The notes under the pieces: generated by a model
Databases searched by the model: none
The model's input: only the letters and a program-made list of their open reading frames with translations
Told to the model about the DNA's origin: nothing
DNA from: DASQPR01 sp963797605
GTDB taxonomy: Bacteria > Actinomycetota > Actinomycetes > Mycobacteriales > Micromonosporaceae
Assembly (NCBI GenBank): GCA_963797605.1
Contig: CAWCPX010000017.1
Coordinates: 620,001 to 684,000 of the forward strand
Direction of reading: 5' to 3'
Length of the DNA stretch: 64,000 bases
Part shown: positions 62,703 through 64,000 of the stretch, one piece after another
Layout: every line of letters starts with the position of its first letter
Numbering within the stretch: position 1 is the first letter of the stretch
Translations under genes and position numbers: made by a program

Positions 62703-62909
62703 GGTTTTTACCTGATGTCTTTCTTGCCCTCATGAGCCCAAGCAAACACCCGAATTTCAGACTTGTAAACACATAACTTATTGATTTCATTGGTATATAT
62801 TGACTAACTTTGGGATTTTTCGTATTTTTCGGAACCTTTGTTGACTGAGTGAACTTAGTGAATTACTCATTTAGTGGTTTTCACGCTAACTACTCATTGG
62901 AGGCAGCCA
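62703..62909. promoter_or_regulatory. AT-rich divergent promoter region
   Basis: The region is much richer in A/T than the rest of the window and separates the zinc-ribbon gene from the RHH gene. It contains TGAGT(14)ACTCA and repeated ACTCATT. These could be operators for the RHH protein, whose gene follows. No single -35/-10 pair stands out. Confidence 0.45.
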
Positions 62910-63149
62910 ATGAACGACCTTCGTCCCGAACGATTGCAGATCATGCTCTCGCCTGAAGAACTCTCGGTCATCGACGACTTCAGGTTCAAACATCGGATGC
63001 CGACGCGCGCGGCCGCGGTGCGTGAATTGCTCAGGATGGGTCTAGCCGCGCTCGATGCGCCTGTTGTCAGTGACGGAATGAAATCCAGCAACTTCGGTGT
63101 GTTTGGTCGCGGGCCGGACGGCCATCGCGATCAAGAGCCGGGCGAATAG
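62910..63149 (+). CDS. Ribbon-helix-helix type small DNA-binding protein
   Basis: The 79-residue protein begins MNDLRPERLQIMLSPEELSVIDDFRFKHRMPTRAAAVRELLRMGLAAL. The strand LQIMLS, helix SVIDDFRFKHR and helix AAAVRELLRMGLAAL follow the RHH (CopG/Arc) plan, with a loose C-terminal tail. ATG at 62910 follows TTGGAGGCAGCC. It may bind the repeats in its own promoter; no toxin gene is adjacent, so an antitoxin role is not supported. Confidence 0.75.
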   Translation: MNDLRPERLQIMLSPEELSVIDDFRFKHRMPTRAAAVRELLRMGLAALDAPVVSDGMKSSNFGVFGRGPDGHRDQEPGE

Positions 63150-63247
63150 CGGTAGCGCGATCGTTGCGGCGACCCGGGCCGCAACGGAACGAATGGCGCA
63201 TTTTCGAATTAGCCAAACGTGCCGGGCCGCTCCCGGCACATCCCCAG

Positions 63248-63286
63248 ACGGCCCCAGTAACGCCCCCGCGCTGGGGCCGTTTTTTT
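63248..63286 (+). terminator. Intrinsic terminator
   Basis: ACGGCCCCAG (63248-63257) pairs with CTGGGGCCGT (63271-63280) across a 13-base loop, then a run of seven T (63280-63286). It ends the RHH transcript before the YciE/YciF-like gene. Confidence 0.88.
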
Positions 63287-63390
63287 GGCTTGTTGTCGGC
63301 AATGCCGTCGGCGTTTCTCTCACTCGTTTTTCTCCGGAACAAATCACGTAGCAAAGAGTCGAAAAGTCCCGACGATCTGGAGGTTTTAAA

Positions 63391-63906
63391 ATGGGACTGT
63401 TTTCGAAAGACATCAAAACCATGGAAGACATGTTCCTGCACGGATTGCAGGACATCTATTATGCCGAGCATCAGATCACCAAAGCGCTTCCCAAGATGAT
63501 CGAGAAATCCACGAACCGCGACCTCGCGGCGGGCCTCAAGGCGCATCTGGACGAGACCAAGGGTCAGATCGAACGCCTGCAAAAGGTGTTTCAGAAGCTT
63601 GGCAAGGAGCCGCAGGCAACGGATTGCCCGGCAATCGACGGCATCATCAAGGAAGCCGACGAAACGGCAGGCGAGATCGACAACAAGCAGGTGCTGGATG
63701 CGGCCATTGTCGCGAACTCACAGGCGGTCGAACACTACGAGATCGCGCGTTATGGAACGCTGATCGCCTGGGCAGAAGAGCTGGGCCACGACGACGTGGT
63801 CCAATTCCTGACGACGAACCTCAATGAAGAAAAGGCTGCGAACACCAAACTGAACACGCTTGCGCTTCGCAAGGGTGTCAACAGCAAGGCTGTCAACGCC
63901 GCCTGA
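63391..63906 (+). CDS. YciE/YciF-like ferritin-like protein (DUF892)
   Basis: The intact 171-residue protein starts MGLFSKDIKTMEDMFLHGLQDIYYAEHQITKALPKMIEKS. The four-helix ferritin-like bundle has Glu/His metal ligands in DIYYAEHQI, HLDETKGQIERLQKVF, VANSQAVEHYEIARYG and AWAEELGHDDVV. DUF892 proteins are linked to stress response and bind a di-metal centre. A ribosome-binding site (CTGGAGG) precedes the ATG. It stands alone between two hairpins. Confidence 0.93.
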   Translation: MGLFSKDIKTMEDMFLHGLQDIYYAEHQITKALPKMIEKSTNRDLAAGLKAHLDETKGQIERLQKVFQKLGKEPQATDCPAIDGIIKEADETAGEIDNKQVLDAAIVANSQAVEHYEIARYGTLIAWAEELGHDDVVQFLTTNLNEEKAANTKLNTLALRKGVNSKAVNAA

Positions 63907-63913
63907 TTTTGGA

Positions 63914-63947
63914 AGAGCGCGTGGCCACTGGTTGGGCCACGCGCTCT
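63914..63947. terminator. Hairpin after the YciE/YciF-like gene
   Basis: AGAGCGCGTGGCC (63914-63926) and GGCCACGCGCTCT (63935-63947) form a perfect 13-base stem with an 8-base loop, starting 8 bases after the stop. There is no T-tract. Confidence 0.6.
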
Positions 63948-64000
63948 GCCCACGACGCTGGACATCTAGAAGCCGCTCTTCTCACGAACGGGCTGCAGTT

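Noticed and set aside
62910..63149. RHH protein as antitoxin of a toxin-antitoxin pair
   Set aside because: The next gene is a ferritin-like protein behind a terminator, and no toxin-like ORF lies within 300 bases.

Overview
The window joins two unrelated bacterial genomes. Bases 1 to about 21,320 are actinobacterial: very GC-rich, GTG starts, and a mycobacterial-type neighbourhood of glnE, glnA2, nadE and panB with an RNB nuclease and a lysine-rich histone-like protein. From about 21,330 to 64,000 the DNA is alphaproteobacterial and looks like Nitrobacteraceae (Bradyrhizobium/Rhodopseudomonas type): phaC, alaC-hom-glpX-recJ, aroG, parE, argC, an EF-P lysylation module and several Omp25/Omp31-like barrels. 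At the junction both flanking genes are cut, so a chimeric assembly is more likely than lateral transfer.

Actinobacterial part: a minus-strand operon (glutamine-amidotransferase-like protein, glnE, membrane protein) is divergent from an ArsR regulator-MFS exporter pair. Then come an LD-carboxypeptidase, a secreted protein, a DinB protein, glnA2 divergent from nadE, an imperfect palindrome, a small membrane protein, an IS110 relic, panB, a DUF2510 membrane protein, a BtuF-like protein, an AMP-forming acyl-CoA synthetase, an RNB nuclease and the lysine/alanine/threonine-rich protein broken by the junction.

Alphaproteobacterial part: a hydrolase 3' end, an MFS transporter, small envelope proteins, an outer-membrane protein, a PrsW-like protease and an HdeD protein lead to aroG, which is preceded by a leader peptide rich in Tyr/Trp/Phe and a terminator, the layout of a transcription attenuator. 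Next are epmB-epmA and efp, cell-wall enzymes (M23 peptidase, lytic transglycosylase), a MarR regulator divergent from an AhpD-like gene, recJ, a chemoreceptor-like protein, glpX-hom-alaC, phaC, argC-paiB, an MBL hydrolase, a DedA protein, parE, a tandem duplication of an outer-membrane protein with its promoter and terminator, an SDR, an FAD monooxygenase, a further barrel, and a cluster of tiny regulators beside a YciE/YciF ferritin-like gene.

Most alphaproteobacterial genes, including ones normally essential (parE, hom, argC), carry single-base frameshifts at places where the protein continues in another frame. The actinobacterial part has fewer (nadE, RNB nuclease, a membrane protein, the lysine-rich gene). 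This pattern fits uncorrected sequence indels rather than gene decay, so broken genes are annotated over their full reconstructed extent.
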